This document shows, piece after piece, positions 1-6,356 of a stretch of DNA of 6,990 nucleotides. Below the pieces are notes generated by a model. The model made no database searches. It saw nothing but the letters and a program-made list of their open reading frames with translations, and was not told the origin of the DNA. Numbering within the stretch: position 1 is the stretch's first letter; the number at the start of each line of letters is the position of its first letter. The stretch covers positions 1 to 6,990 of the forward strand of contig CAZZCS010000113.1 of NCBI GenBank assembly GCA_964652645.1, written 5' to 3'. This DNA is from CAZZCS01 sp964652645. Its GTDB lineage: Bacteria > Cloacimonadota > Cloacimonadia > Cloacimonadales > Cloacimonadaceae. Made by a program: the position numbers and the translations under genes.

Positions 1-119
1 GGGAAAATCCCGCTCGAAAACAGAATATCAAGACTCGGAGTCAAAATCCCCGATCGTCCTTTTTCGTCAATAACTATTTGTAAACGGACTCATTTAGCGG
101 GCTGAAACCTAGAATTATC

Positions 120-150
120 TTGACGGAATAAGCTGTTTCTGAGTTATGAA
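120..150 (+). promoter_or_regulatory. possible weak promoter for the secreted protein gene
   Basis: A TTGACG hexamer lies at 120-125 and a TATGAA hexamer at 145-150. The spacing of 19 bases is longer than the usual 17, and the -10 match is only four of six. Placement 34 bases before the start codon is plausible, but this is a consensus match by eye. The preceding 119 bases show no gene that can be defended; short open frames there could be the tail of an upstream gene. Confidence 0.2.
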
Positions 151-183
151 CCCATCCAGACACATAAATAAAAGGGGATTTAA

Positions 184-872
184 ATGCGCCAGATTTATAT
201 AGTGATTGCATTGCTTGCAGTCTTGAGCTTGAGTCTATTTGCCAATACAGCTCCGGCTGAAGAAGACCTAAAAATTGTCATGATGCCGGCTGTGGATCAT
301 CAAGTTCGAGCCCTGGTATCTCTTGATAGACAAAGTATTCTCTTCATGAACTCATTTGAGATACCCAAAGCTGCAGTCCAAAGCGGCGAAGTTCGTTCCT
401 TCTTTTTGCATAAGGATATGGTAATCGAATCAATTACTATCAATGGCCTGGACGTCCCACTATTCAAGGTTATTAATCTCCAGGCGAACAATTTTGAGCC
501 ACGTCTGAGATTGCAGGCCCTGGTCGATGTCACAAAAATGAGCTCAGTCTACAGCTTTACCTTTCCCAAATTGGATGCCTATCCAGAAAACCTGGAAGTC
601 AAAATCAACTACTATCTCCCCTTTGAAGCTTTCAGAACTTACGAACCGGAAAACTCTGAGCTCATTACTCTGAGAGGAGAGAACTACTGGTATCCCCGCA
701 GCAATGATGCAGGGGGCAAGGTGAACTTTCATGTTTCCACTCCCCAAAATTTTGACGTGTTGGTCAATGACATCGTCATGGGTTCTGAAGAACGCAATAG
801 ACGTAAGGCGCATCAATTGAGCTTTCAAGACAAGTCCAAAGCTCCTGCCAGCATTACTTTTATTCATAAGAA

Positions 873-882
<10 letters not shown>
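184..882 (+). CDS. exported hypothetical protein, possible M1-peptidase-like N-terminal beta domain
   Basis: This 232-residue protein starts with a clear Sec signal peptide: MRQ, a hydrophobic stretch to about residue 20, then an NTAPA/EED cleavage region near residue 25. It should therefore be in the periplasm or outside the cell. AGGGGA at 173-178 stands 5 bases before the ATG. The mature part (about 207 residues) has alternating hydrophobic residues typical of beta sheet, no cysteines and no further membrane segment. The stretch around residues 163-200 (NYWYPRS, then KVNFHVSTP and later VNDIVMG) recalls the end of the N-terminal saddle domain of M1 aminopeptidases, where a W-x-P motif precedes a strand and a V-x-x-G turn. 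No zinc site is present, so if the relation is real it is a stand-alone, non-catalytic domain. Its 3' end overlaps the tRNA-Thr gene, which supplies its stop codon. Confidence 0.85.
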
Positions 883-947
<65 letters not shown>

Positions 948-953
948 GATATC

Positions 954-976
954 GCCCGGTTCATCCCGGGCTTTTT
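954..976 (+). terminator. intrinsic terminator after tRNA-Thr
   Basis: GCCCGG (954-959) pairs with CCGGGC (966-971) around a six-base loop and is followed directly by TTTTT. It starts 7 bases past the tRNA CCA end, so it ends the transcript carrying the secreted protein gene and the tRNA. Confidence 0.9.
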
Positions 977-990
977 GTTTGCCATACATA

Positions 991-1061
991 ACCTGCTACC
1001 GGTTGTTTCGAGATGCAAGCCATGCTTTATCGTGTTATCCTTAACACAAGCATAAGCAGGT
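991..1061. repeat. interrupted inverted repeat in the intergenic region
   Basis: Three consecutive helices nest around one small loop: ACCTGCT (991-997) with AGCAGGT (1055-1061), TGCTT (1023-1027) with AAGCA (1048-1052), and GTGTTA (1032-1037) with TAACAC (1042-1047) around the loop TCCT. Unpaired stretches lie at 998-1022 and 1028-1031 on the left and 1053-1054 on the right. It lies between the tRNA terminator and the terminator of the minus-strand gene. It has no T-tract, so it is not an ordinary terminator. It could be a small structured RNA, a protein-binding site or a decayed mobile element. A further short hairpin (TGCG/CGCA) lies at 1079-1093. Confidence 0.5.
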
Positions 1062-1121
1062 CTGGCTAATCCTGGCAATGCGGATCCAGCGCAGTTTGTC
1101 TTTGTTCAAAGTTTTCTGGAC

Positions 1122-1146
1122 AAAAAAAAAGGCGCTGAAGCGCCTT
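1122..1146 (-). terminator. intrinsic terminator of the large surface protein gene
   Basis: Read on the minus strand, GGCGC and GCGCC pair around the tetraloop TTCA (1131-1144), followed by nine Ts (complement of 1122-1130). Two further A-T pairs extend the stem base. It begins only about 4 bases past the TAA stop codon of the minus-strand gene. Confidence 0.92.
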
Positions 1147-1149
1147 GAA

Positions 1150-4137
1150 TTATCTGAGGGGAACTACATAATAGAACTTGCGCGGATGTAGTAGTGGTAT
1201 TGTGAAGCTAATAGTCTCAGCCGGCAATGTGATAAGGTTCGAAAATGGCCCTGCTGGATTATCGGCTTCCTTGATTGTATAGCCGATTGCACCGGAGACT
1301 GCATTCCAAGTGAGGACGATGTTGCCATCCTGGTTTTGGCCGATACCGAGGCTGAAACCTTCCAATAGCTGGATTGAGACATTGTCAATTGCCACGGGGT
1401 TTCCCCATGCACCACTGTTATAGACAAAGGCAAAACGTACTCTTTCACCGCTATAATCCGCAAGTGAGATAAGCTCTGGAGCAGTGTACAGATTGTTTTG
1501 GAGCGAATCATTGTAATCCCTGATGATCTGCCAGGTTCCGTCTATCTGAGCCCATACTTGCAGCTCTGTAGGCTCCATATCTGTGTGTTCATAATACATC
1601 CAAAAACTGAGCTCTGCCTCTGAGGGAATCTCGTAGAGGGGTGAGATCAGCCAGTAATAGGCAGGCATCATCATGCTGTTTATATAGATGGCAGAAGTAC
1701 CTTCCTGTACGTATTGAGGAATCGAAGTCTGTTGCCATCCAGAGCCCATCTCAGGATAGAGCTCATCAGCGCCAGGAATAGCGCTCCATCTATTGACCCA
1801 ACCTCCCAGATCGGCGTCTTCAAAACCCTGGGTATGAGGATAGATATCAATCACTGTCTCGGTCGTAAAGCTCCAAAGACCACCACTGCTGTTCCCGACT
1901 CCGTTGTATAACACGACTCTCCAATAATAGGTCGTGCCAGGATAGAGCGTACTCTGGGCTGTCCAGCTGTCATAGAAGCTTTGGCCATCTCCCTGAACCA
2001 TCACTGAAGCATCGTATTGGTTCACCAAGTCTACATCATTAGAAAAATAGAGCTCAGAAAAATCAATTGGGTGCATGTTGTCCATTCCCAGAGACCAACT
2101 CAAGGTGGGGGATTGGTTTATAAAAACGTTTTGGGCATTGGGCATCGGACTAATTGGATAGGGTGTAAAAGGGGGCTGAATATCCAGGACAAAATCCCCT
2201 TCATCTGCTCCGATATCCAGAGTATTGACATTACGGAGATCACCATCAATGTCGGTTGTGATCCAGCTATAATCCTGCTGGAAGAGGAAGCGTCCGTTAC
2301 TTTCCACGGGTGTGGGGAGAGTGGGGTTGATGTGAAGATCGATAGCTGAGACAAACTTGGGATCTCCAGTTCGGCTAAAGCTATCCATCTGGCTATGCCC
2401 CTGCCAGGACAAAAAGCCCAGAACGAGGCCATGATTCATGTCGTAAGCGATGCTGTTTGGGTTTTGGGGATTGTAGAAGAGATTGGCGTTTGAGATGCTA
2501 CCAAGTCCCTCCAGGGCGTTGGCATAGGGGCTTTCTATTAGAGTATGTCTGTGGCCTTGGGAGGCGGTGAAGCTGAGGTTTGCCAGGATATTGTTCGTCA
2601 GCCTGAACGATCGTGCTTCCGGTGTAATCACGCAGGAGCTGCTTGTATAGTTGCCTGCTTCGATCCTGATGCTATTGAAATCTATATAGGTGCCGCCCTG
2701 ATTGAGTATCCTGACCCCAAACAGGCTTGAAAGTCCCACTCCGGCCTGGCTAAGATTGATGAAGTTGTTATAAACCTTTGCTCCAGCCAGTTCCATTGCT
2801 GTGCAGTTACTGCCGCTCAAACCGCTGATCCGATTGGAGTGAATAATTCCCTCAAAAGAGTTTTTGTGGATGATTCCATGAGTTGTACTGTTTGAGCTAA
2901 TATGCTGGATGATGTTGTGCGCAAGGCTCGCCATGGCTTGTTTTTCCAGCTTGATGGCAAAGTTGCTAAGAGCATTTTCACTACTGGTGCCAAAAAGACA
3001 GTATTGCACGGAATTTCCGCTGCCATAGTAGTCTGTATCCGTAAACCATCTGGATTCGAGGGCAAGACCAGCTCCCCCACCATTGAAAACGATGCTTTCA
3101 AAGCTGTTGTGGGAATGAGCTCCCGACAGTGCCAGGGGCTCATAATCGAGCTCGGCAAGGATATTAATGCTTGATATTTGAGATATCTGCAGATTTGAAA
3201 ATGAGTTGTGATTACAGGCGACAAAACCGCTGCGATTCTGAAGATAGATACCATACTCGATCTGATCTCCACTACCTTGCAAATCGATGCTGTCAAAGCT
3301 TAGGTAGCTCACTCCCTGCAAGTGTAGAACAGCGTTTCGGAGGCTTGCATTCCCTGTGGAGATGATGCGGGGATTGGCGCCTGTTCCACTTTTGGTAAAG
3401 CTGAGGGCTGCAGTCTGGTTTCCGCCCTGGATCAAAGTAGGGAGTTCTTCGTGGAATACGTTGCCTGAGGCAACGTTGAACGTGGTGCTAGAGCCTATAC
3501 CTGCGATGTTGATTGCCTCGATTGCCTGGCCGAAACTGCTGAAGTTGTTTGTCTGGCTGGAGGTGGGATCAATCGTGTAGATGCCTCCCAGAGGGCTTGA
3601 GGCTTGCAGAGTCACATCGTCGATATTCCATCCACTATGCTCTTCGGCGTAATCGCTGGCATAAGTGAACATTACTCGAATTGAGGCGGCGTTGTCAGCA
3701 GAGACTGGCAATGGTATCCAGTGCTTTGTCCAGGCTGTCTCTCTCAGGTAGGAGGGTGTGTAAACTGCTTGCCAGGCGGTATTGTTTATGCTGATATAAA
3801 CTGAGCCGCGGTCAAATACTCCCCCCTCAAAATTACTCCAGCTCCAGAAATTGAAGCTGAGGTTTGAGTGTCCGCTCAGGTTATATTCAGGAGAGATGGC
3901 CGCGTAGTCCAAAAGCGCTACTCCCGCAGAGTGGTTTCCATTGAGGTTTGTGGCCAGGATATTTGTACCTGTCCGGGCAGGAATACCTTCTCCAGAGCTA
4001 CCAATGGCAAAGTCCCCGCTCAGAGTCCAGCCATGAACACCTTCAAAGCTATCCTGGGTAATTATCTGGGTCTGAAGACCTCGCGCACATACACTAACTA
4101 ACAACATAAGAAGCACTAAGGCTATACTCTGTCTCAT
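1150..4137 (-). CDS. large exported multidomain beta-helix / jelly-roll surface protein
   Basis: The 995-residue product has an N-terminal signal peptide (MRQ, then a hydrophobic core to about residue 16, then CARG). Domains, in order, are: a jelly-roll MAM-like domain at about 22-178 (SFEGVHGWTLSG at its start, GWNIDDVTL at its end); a right-handed parallel beta-helix at about 182-645, rich in N, S and G with short repeated strand and turn motifs and closing in DIDGDLRN and DIGADEGD; a fibronectin-III-like domain at about 655-758 (TYYWRVV, WSFTTE); a second jelly-roll domain at about 760-922 (GFEDADLGGW at its start, AIDNVSIQL at its end); and a fibronectin-like C-terminus (LTWNAVSGAIGYTIKEA to KFYYVV). 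This architecture suits a secreted or cell-surface protein that binds or cuts polysaccharide, or an adhesin, but no catalytic residue set is evident. I chose the ATG at 4135-4137 because AGGAG (4144-4148) lies 6 bases upstream of it. An in-frame ATG two codons earlier touches that site, and one at 4186-4188 would put a charged extension before the signal peptide. Confidence 0.9.
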   Translation of the reverse strand: MRQSIALVLLMLLVSVCARGLQTQIITQDSFEGVHGWTLSGDFAIGSSGEGIPARTGTNILATNLNGNHSAGVALLDYAAISPEYNLSGHSNLSFNFWSWSNFEGGVFDRGSVYISINNTAWQAVYTPSYLRETAWTKHWIPLPVSADNAASIRVMFTYASDYAEEHSGWNIDDVTLQASSPLGGIYTIDPTSSQTNNFSSFGQAIEAINIAGIGSSTTFNVASGNVFHEELPTLIQGGNQTAALSFTKSGTGANPRIISTGNASLRNAVLHLQGVSYLSFDSIDLQGSGDQIEYGIYLQNRSGFVACNHNSFSNLQISQISSINILAELDYEPLALSGAHSHNSFESIVFNGGGAGLALESRWFTDTDYYGSGNSVQYCLFGTSSENALSNFAIKLEKQAMASLAHNIIQHISSNSTTHGIIHKNSFEGIIHSNRISGLSGSNCTAMELAGAKVYNNFINLSQAGVGLSSLFGVRILNQGGTYIDFNSIRIEAGNYTSSSCVITPEARSFRLTNNILANLSFTASQGHRHTLIESPYANALEGLGSISNANLFYNPQNPNSIAYDMNHGLVLGFLSWQGHSQMDSFSRTGDPKFVSAIDLHINPTLPTPVESNGRFLFQQDYSWITTDIDGDLRNVNTLDIGADEGDFVLDIQPPFTPYPISPMPNAQNVFINQSPTLSWSLGMDNMHPIDFSELYFSNDVDLVNQYDASVMVQGDGQSFYDSWTAQSTLYPGTTYYWRVVLYNGVGNSSGGLWSFTTETVIDIYPHTQGFEDADLGGWVNRWSAIPGADELYPEMGSGWQQTSIPQYVQEGTSAIYINSMMMPAYYWLISPLYEIPSEAELSFWMYYEHTDMEPTELQVWAQIDGTWQIIRDYNDSLQNNLYTAPELISLADYSGERVRFAFVYNSGAWGNPVAIDNVSIQLLEGFSLGIGQNQDGNIVLTWNAVSGAIGYTIKEADNPAGPFSNLITLPAETISFTIPLLHPRKFYYVVPLR

Positions 4138-4143
4138 TTTCAT

Positions 4144-4148
4144 CTCCT
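4144..4148 (-). promoter_or_regulatory. Shine-Dalgarno site that decides the start of the large surface protein
   Basis: The minus strand reads AGGAG followed by ATGAAAATG. The first ATG directly abuts the AGGAG, leaving no spacer, while the second ATG (4135-4137) has a 6-base spacer. The second is therefore the likely start, and it puts MRQ just before the hydrophobic signal core. Confidence 0.7.
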
Positions 4149-4256
4149 GTTTCAAAGACACATCAAGTCTCAATTCATTTATTTTCACTGATTGTTAATA
4201 ACCAAGCCTATGGATCTACAAATCGTGTCAAGCCTTCATCTCAATCAAGATTTTCT

Positions 4257-4285
4257 TTGACGTTCGTCGCTAGCTGAATTATGTG
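4257..4285 (+). promoter_or_regulatory. possible promoter for the acetyltransferase gene
   Basis: TTGACG (4257-4262) is followed after 17 bases by TATGTG (4280-4285). The -35 match is good and the -10 is poor. The leader to the start codon would be about 55 bases. The shared divergent region 4138-4346 also contains a perfect minus-strand TTGACA (complement of 4226-4231), but I find no convincing -10 at the right distance from it. Confidence 0.3.
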
Positions 4286-4346
4286 GTAACCTAATAGCGG
4301 ATTAGAGAGGCAATAGTCCTTGTTAATCGGCCCTTAGGAGATTGTT

Positions 4347-4985
4347 ATGAACATCCAAATCCGTCTGGAAAGACCTGCGGATTATCGCCAGGTCGAAGAG
4401 CTTACTAGAGATGCCTTCTGGGATGTCCACGTCCCGGGATGCGACGAACACTGCCTCGCCCATGTTTTGAGATCTGCTGCATGCTTTGTGCCAGAGCTGG
4501 ATCTGGTTGCCGAGTTTGATGGACTCGTAGTAGGAAACATCATGTACACTAGAGCTCAGGTGCTTGACTCCTCTGCTGTCGGACATAAAGTGCTCTCTTT
4601 TGGGCCTCTCAGCGTATTGCCTGAGTATCAGAACAGGGGGATTGGGGCTCTGCTTATCCAGGAATCCAAACAGCGCGCTCTGGAGCTGGGCTATACGGCA
4701 ATCATTATCTACGGCGATCCAGAGTATTATCAACGCTTTGGCTTTGTGTCAGGGTCAGACTTTGGCATCCATGGCAGCGAGGGCTATTTCTCTCCTGCGT
4801 TGCAGGTCTTCGAGTTGGTACCAGGAGCATTAAAAGGTGTCTCAGGAGCATTTCTGGAAGACGATGTGTACCATCTGGATGCAGAGGCAGCATCAGCCTT
4901 CGATGCACAATTTCCGCCTCGTGAGAAGGGTTTCAAGCCTTCGCAAAAACGCTTTCAGGATCTGCTCTCGCAAGCTCATAAGTAA
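4347..4985 (+). CDS. GNAT-family N-acetyltransferase (YhbS-like)
   Basis: This 212-residue cytosolic enzyme would transfer an acetyl group from acetyl-CoA to an amine on an unknown small molecule or protein. The GNAT fold is visible. Residues 1-25 give the first strand and helix (IRLERPADYRQVEELTRDAF). Residues 53-73 give strands with the D-G-x-x-V-G-N turn. Residues 83-105 form motif A, with the pyrophosphate-binding loop Q95-N-R-G98-I-G100. Residues 122-133 (YGDPEYYQRFGF) form motif B. The VPGCDEHCLAHVLR stretch near residue 29 is typical of one subgroup of YhbS-like (COG3153) acetyltransferases. The 75 residues after motif B are a usual extension in that group. TAGGAG at 4335-4340 lies 6 bases before the ATG. 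The gene stands alone, divergent from the surface protein, so context does not reveal the substrate. Confidence 0.92.
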   Translation: MNIQIRLERPADYRQVEELTRDAFWDVHVPGCDEHCLAHVLRSAACFVPELDLVAEFDGLVVGNIMYTRAQVLDSSAVGHKVLSFGPLSVLPEYQNRGIGALLIQESKQRALELGYTAIIIYGDPEYYQRFGFVSGSDFGIHGSEGYFSPALQVFELVPGALKGVSGAFLEDDVYHLDAEAASAFDAQFPPREKGFKPSQKRFQDLLSQAHK

Positions 4986-5053
4986 GCTCTCAGACTGGAT
5001 TACAGACACAATCTGCACTCTATACGCTTTGGGGTTTGTAGTGGCCTCATGAT

Positions 5054-5206
5054 TTAGCAGCGCAACTGCTGTGGCTGCCCTCTGGGGTTATGGCTCCTGA
5101 CTGCCGCCCAATTATCGCAGACTGCAGCTCTGCTCTTCCAGCCAAAGCCTTGTGAGCTCGCCTGTAGTGCCTGTGTAGCCAGTGGGTTCAATCTAATCTT
5201 GTCCAT
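5054..5206 (-). CDS. small basic protein of unknown function (50 aa)
   Basis: I do not recognise this protein. The main support is a very good ribosome site: AAGGAG (complement of 5213-5218) lies 6 bases before the ATG at 5204-5206. The 50 residues run from MDKIRLNPLATQALQ to QPQQLRC. They are basic (K or R at 3, 5, 24, 26, 37, 42 and 49, against D2 and D31), have no membrane segment and contain two cysteines, C30 and the C-terminal C50. Two tryptophans sit at 23 and 33. A longer in-frame reading to 5329 exists, but its extra 41 codons cross the A/T-rich spacer and lack a ribosome site. It converges on the acetyltransferase gene and diverges from another small reading frame. It might be a small regulator or a peptide precursor, but no modifying or export gene lies in the window. 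A chance reading frame cannot be excluded. Confidence 0.55.
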   Translation of the reverse strand: MDKIRLNPLATQALQASSQGFGWKSRAAVCDNWAAVRSHNPRGQPQQLRC

Positions 5207-5223
5207 GTTGCTCTCCTTCTTCG

Positions 5224-5241
5224 TTTTTTTGGCAAAAAAAA
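5224..5241. repeat. T7-GGC-A8 near-palindrome between the two small genes
   Basis: Seven Ts, GGC and eight As form an almost self-complementary tract in the spacer that separates the two divergent small reading frames (5207-5327). The arms could only form a weak A-T hairpin. A curved or easily melted DNA segment in a shared promoter region is an alternative reading. I see no firm -35/-10 pair for either direction here. Confidence 0.6.
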
Positions 5242-5327
5242 TTCCGCCCAAATTGAGAAGAAATTCAGACGACTTTTGGAAAGCTTCAACATTCAAACAA
5301 TCCAAACCACACAGGAGGAACACAATC

Positions 5328-5492
5328 ATGGGACATTTTACTTTACTGCCCGGCTACTTTCTTGGCTGGCTAAGGCCAGAGAACAGCTTTATTGGGGTGG
5401 AGACGTCTCGTCGCCACAAAGCAGGGAATATTTTTTGGCATTTGCAGATATCGGTGGCCCAATTTGCAGATTTCAGTGACCCTTTTCTCTAG
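5328..5492 (+). CDS. small aromatic-rich protein of unknown function (54 aa)
   Basis: I do not recognise this protein. Support comes from a near-perfect AGGAGG at 5313-5318, 9 bases before the ATG. The 54 residues begin MGHFTLLPGYFLGWLRPE and end FADFSDPFL. Ten residues are aromatic (seven F, two W, one Y), with a basic patch SRRHK at 27-31 and no cysteine. The first 24 residues are fairly hydrophobic but contain P8, R16, P17 and E18, so neither a signal peptide nor a membrane helix is convincing. A different frame open from a TTG at 5276 to 5479 overlaps it but has no ribosome site. The gene ends 130 bases before rex on the same strand, so it could be a leader peptide, an independent microprotein or a spurious frame. 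Confidence 0.5.
   Translation: MGHFTLLPGYFLGWLRPENSFIGVETSRRHKAGNIFWHLQISVAQFADFSDPFL
5440..5471 (+). repeat. direct repeat ATTTGCAGAT, 22-base period
   Basis: ATTTGCAGAT occurs at 5440-5449 and again at 5462-5471. The 22-base distance is close to two turns of the helix, so both copies would face the same side of the DNA. They lie inside the 3' half of the 54-codon reading frame, about 80-110 bases upstream of the candidate rex promoter. Confidence 0.6.
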
Positions 5493-5552
5493 ATGAGGCA
5501 TTGCATAAATCATTAAAAAACAATAAGTTAAGATCAAGATCGAAAATAATAC

Positions 5553-5581
5553 TTGACAGATTATCTCGCTCACCAAATATC
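5553..5581 (+). promoter_or_regulatory. candidate rex promoter
   Basis: A perfect TTGACA lies at 5553-5558. With a 17-base spacer the -10 would be AATATC (5576-5581), and with a 19-base spacer TATCGA (5578-5583). Each matches the consensus in three of six positions. The -35 is convincing and the -10 is not. The first TATCGATA palindrome overlaps the -10 area. Confidence 0.45.
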
Positions 5582-5599
5582 GATACAGATTTATCGATA
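5578..5599. promoter_or_regulatory. paired TATCGATA palindromes, candidate operator in front of rex
   Basis: TATCGATA is its own reverse complement and occurs at 5578-5585 and 5592-5599, with a 14-base centre-to-centre distance. The whole 22-base block is itself an imperfect inverted repeat. It covers the likely -10 and start region of rex transcription, a natural place for autorepression. It differs from the known Rex operator forms (TTGTGA or TTGTTAA half-sites), so assignment to Rex is inference. Confidence 0.45.
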
Positions 5600-5622
5600 A
5601 GAATAGAGCGAAAGGAATAACG

Positions 5623-6267
5623 ATGGAAGCGATACCGATTTTGACCCTGAAGAGACTACCGCAGTATCTGGAAGTCCTATACCAGTTAAAGCGTGCCGGA
5701 TTGAAGATGGTTTCTGCCACCAAGATAGCAGTATTTACAGACGTGCATATGACGCAGGTTCGTAAAGACCTGGCTTATACTGGCGTAACAGGTGTGCCCA
5801 AGATTGGTCATCAGATTGATGATCTGATCGAAGCCATCGAGCAATGTTTGAACTGGAACGACACCTCTTCCTGTTTTCTGGTGGGTGTAGGGCACTTGGG
5901 TGCGGCTTTATTGGGTTATGAGGAATTGGGTCGCAAAGGTCTGAAGATTGTCGCTGCCTTTGATACTGATCCAGAGAAGACGAATCGCACCACTAATGGC
6001 GTACCTGTGTATTCAATGAATAGGTTCGAGAATCTTACCAAGAGAATGCATATCCATATTGGGATCCTGACAGTTCCCCCTTTTGCAGCCCAGGAAGTAG
6101 CAGATATGATGGTGGCAAATGGAATCTTTGCCATTCTCAATTTTTCACCTGTCAAACTCAAATTGCCAGATGATGTGATTGTTGAGGAATTGGATATGTC
6201 CTCTTCACTGGCTGTTCTATCCCGTAGATTGGCTGAAAAGCTACATACCCACGAGCAGGATATATAG
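5623..6267 (+). CDS. rex: redox-sensing transcriptional repressor Rex
   Basis: Rex is a cytosolic dimeric repressor that senses the NADH/NAD+ ratio: it binds its operators when NADH is low and leaves when NADH rises. The 214 residues match the usual length (about 205-220). Residues 11-60 form the winged helix, with RLPQYLEVL at the start and the family signature QVRKDLAYTG at 45-54, then GVPKIGH in place of the common GY ending. The Rossmann domain follows, with the dinucleotide loop GVGHLG at 88-93 and the acidic strand end AAFD at 111-114. The closing segment NFSPVKLKLPDD to SSSLAVLSRRLA is the swapped C-terminal helix region. AAAGGA at 5611-5616 lies 6 bases before the ATG. It sits just upstream of NADH-linked hydrogenase genes, a known type of Rex target, and may repress itself through the palindromes in front of it. 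Confidence 0.95.
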   Translation: MEAIPILTLKRLPQYLEVLYQLKRAGLKMVSATKIAVFTDVHMTQVRKDLAYTGVTGVPKIGHQIDDLIEAIEQCLNWNDTSSCFLVGVGHLGAALLGYEELGRKGLKIVAAFDTDPEKTNRTTNGVPVYSMNRFENLTKRMHIHIGILTVPPFAAQEVADMMVANGIFAILNFSPVKLKLPDDVIVEELDMSSSLAVLSRRLAEKLHTHEQDI

Positions 6268-6287
6268 AGTAATTCACATTCCCAAAT

Positions 6288-6302
6288 TATAACCCATCAC
6301 AA
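6288..6302 (+). promoter_or_regulatory. possible -10 element with a Rex-like half-site before the hydC-like gene
   Basis: TATAAC (6288-6293) matches the -10 consensus in five of six positions, but the expected -35 position reads only TAGAGT. ATCACAA (6296-6302) directly downstream resembles one half of the classical Rex operator, but the matching left half is absent. The 89-base gap between rex and the next gene could therefore hold a promoter, or the genes could be read through from rex; no terminator hairpin is visible. Confidence 0.25.
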
Positions 6303-6356
6303 TAGAAGTGCGTCCATAAATACGTTTAATAAATCAATAGAAAAATAGAGGAGAAC

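Noticed and set aside
1..119. Tail of an upstream gene at the left edge
   Set aside because: All three plus-strand frames are open for 24-35 codons before a stop, and none has a recognisable sequence, so no choice can be defended.
2817..3296. A 159-codon minus-strand frame inside the large surface protein gene
   Set aside because: It lies in another frame of a well-supported gene with clear domains, and its translation shows no domain or coherent pattern.
4138..4188. Longer N-terminus for the large minus-strand protein, starting at 4188
   Set aside because: It would put a charged 17-residue stretch ahead of a good signal peptide, and the strong AGGAG at 4144-4148 fits the ATG at 4137 instead.
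4323..4733. A 136-codon minus-strand frame opposite the acetyltransferase gene
   Set aside because: It is antisense to conserved GNAT motifs; the open frame is explained by the codon pattern of the real gene.
5059..5080. AGCAG/CTGCT hairpin at the end of the minus-strand microprotein gene as a terminator
   Set aside because: The stem is only five pairs, overlaps the stop codon and is not followed by a T-tract on the minus strand.
5276..5479. A 67-codon plus-strand frame starting with TTG
   Set aside because: It has no ribosome site before the TTG, while the overlapping frame at 5328 has AGGAGG at a good distance.
6285..6302. Full classical Rex operator before the hydC-like gene
   Set aside because: Only the right half (ATCACAA) resembles the consensus; the left half reads AATTATA, so it is at best a half-site.
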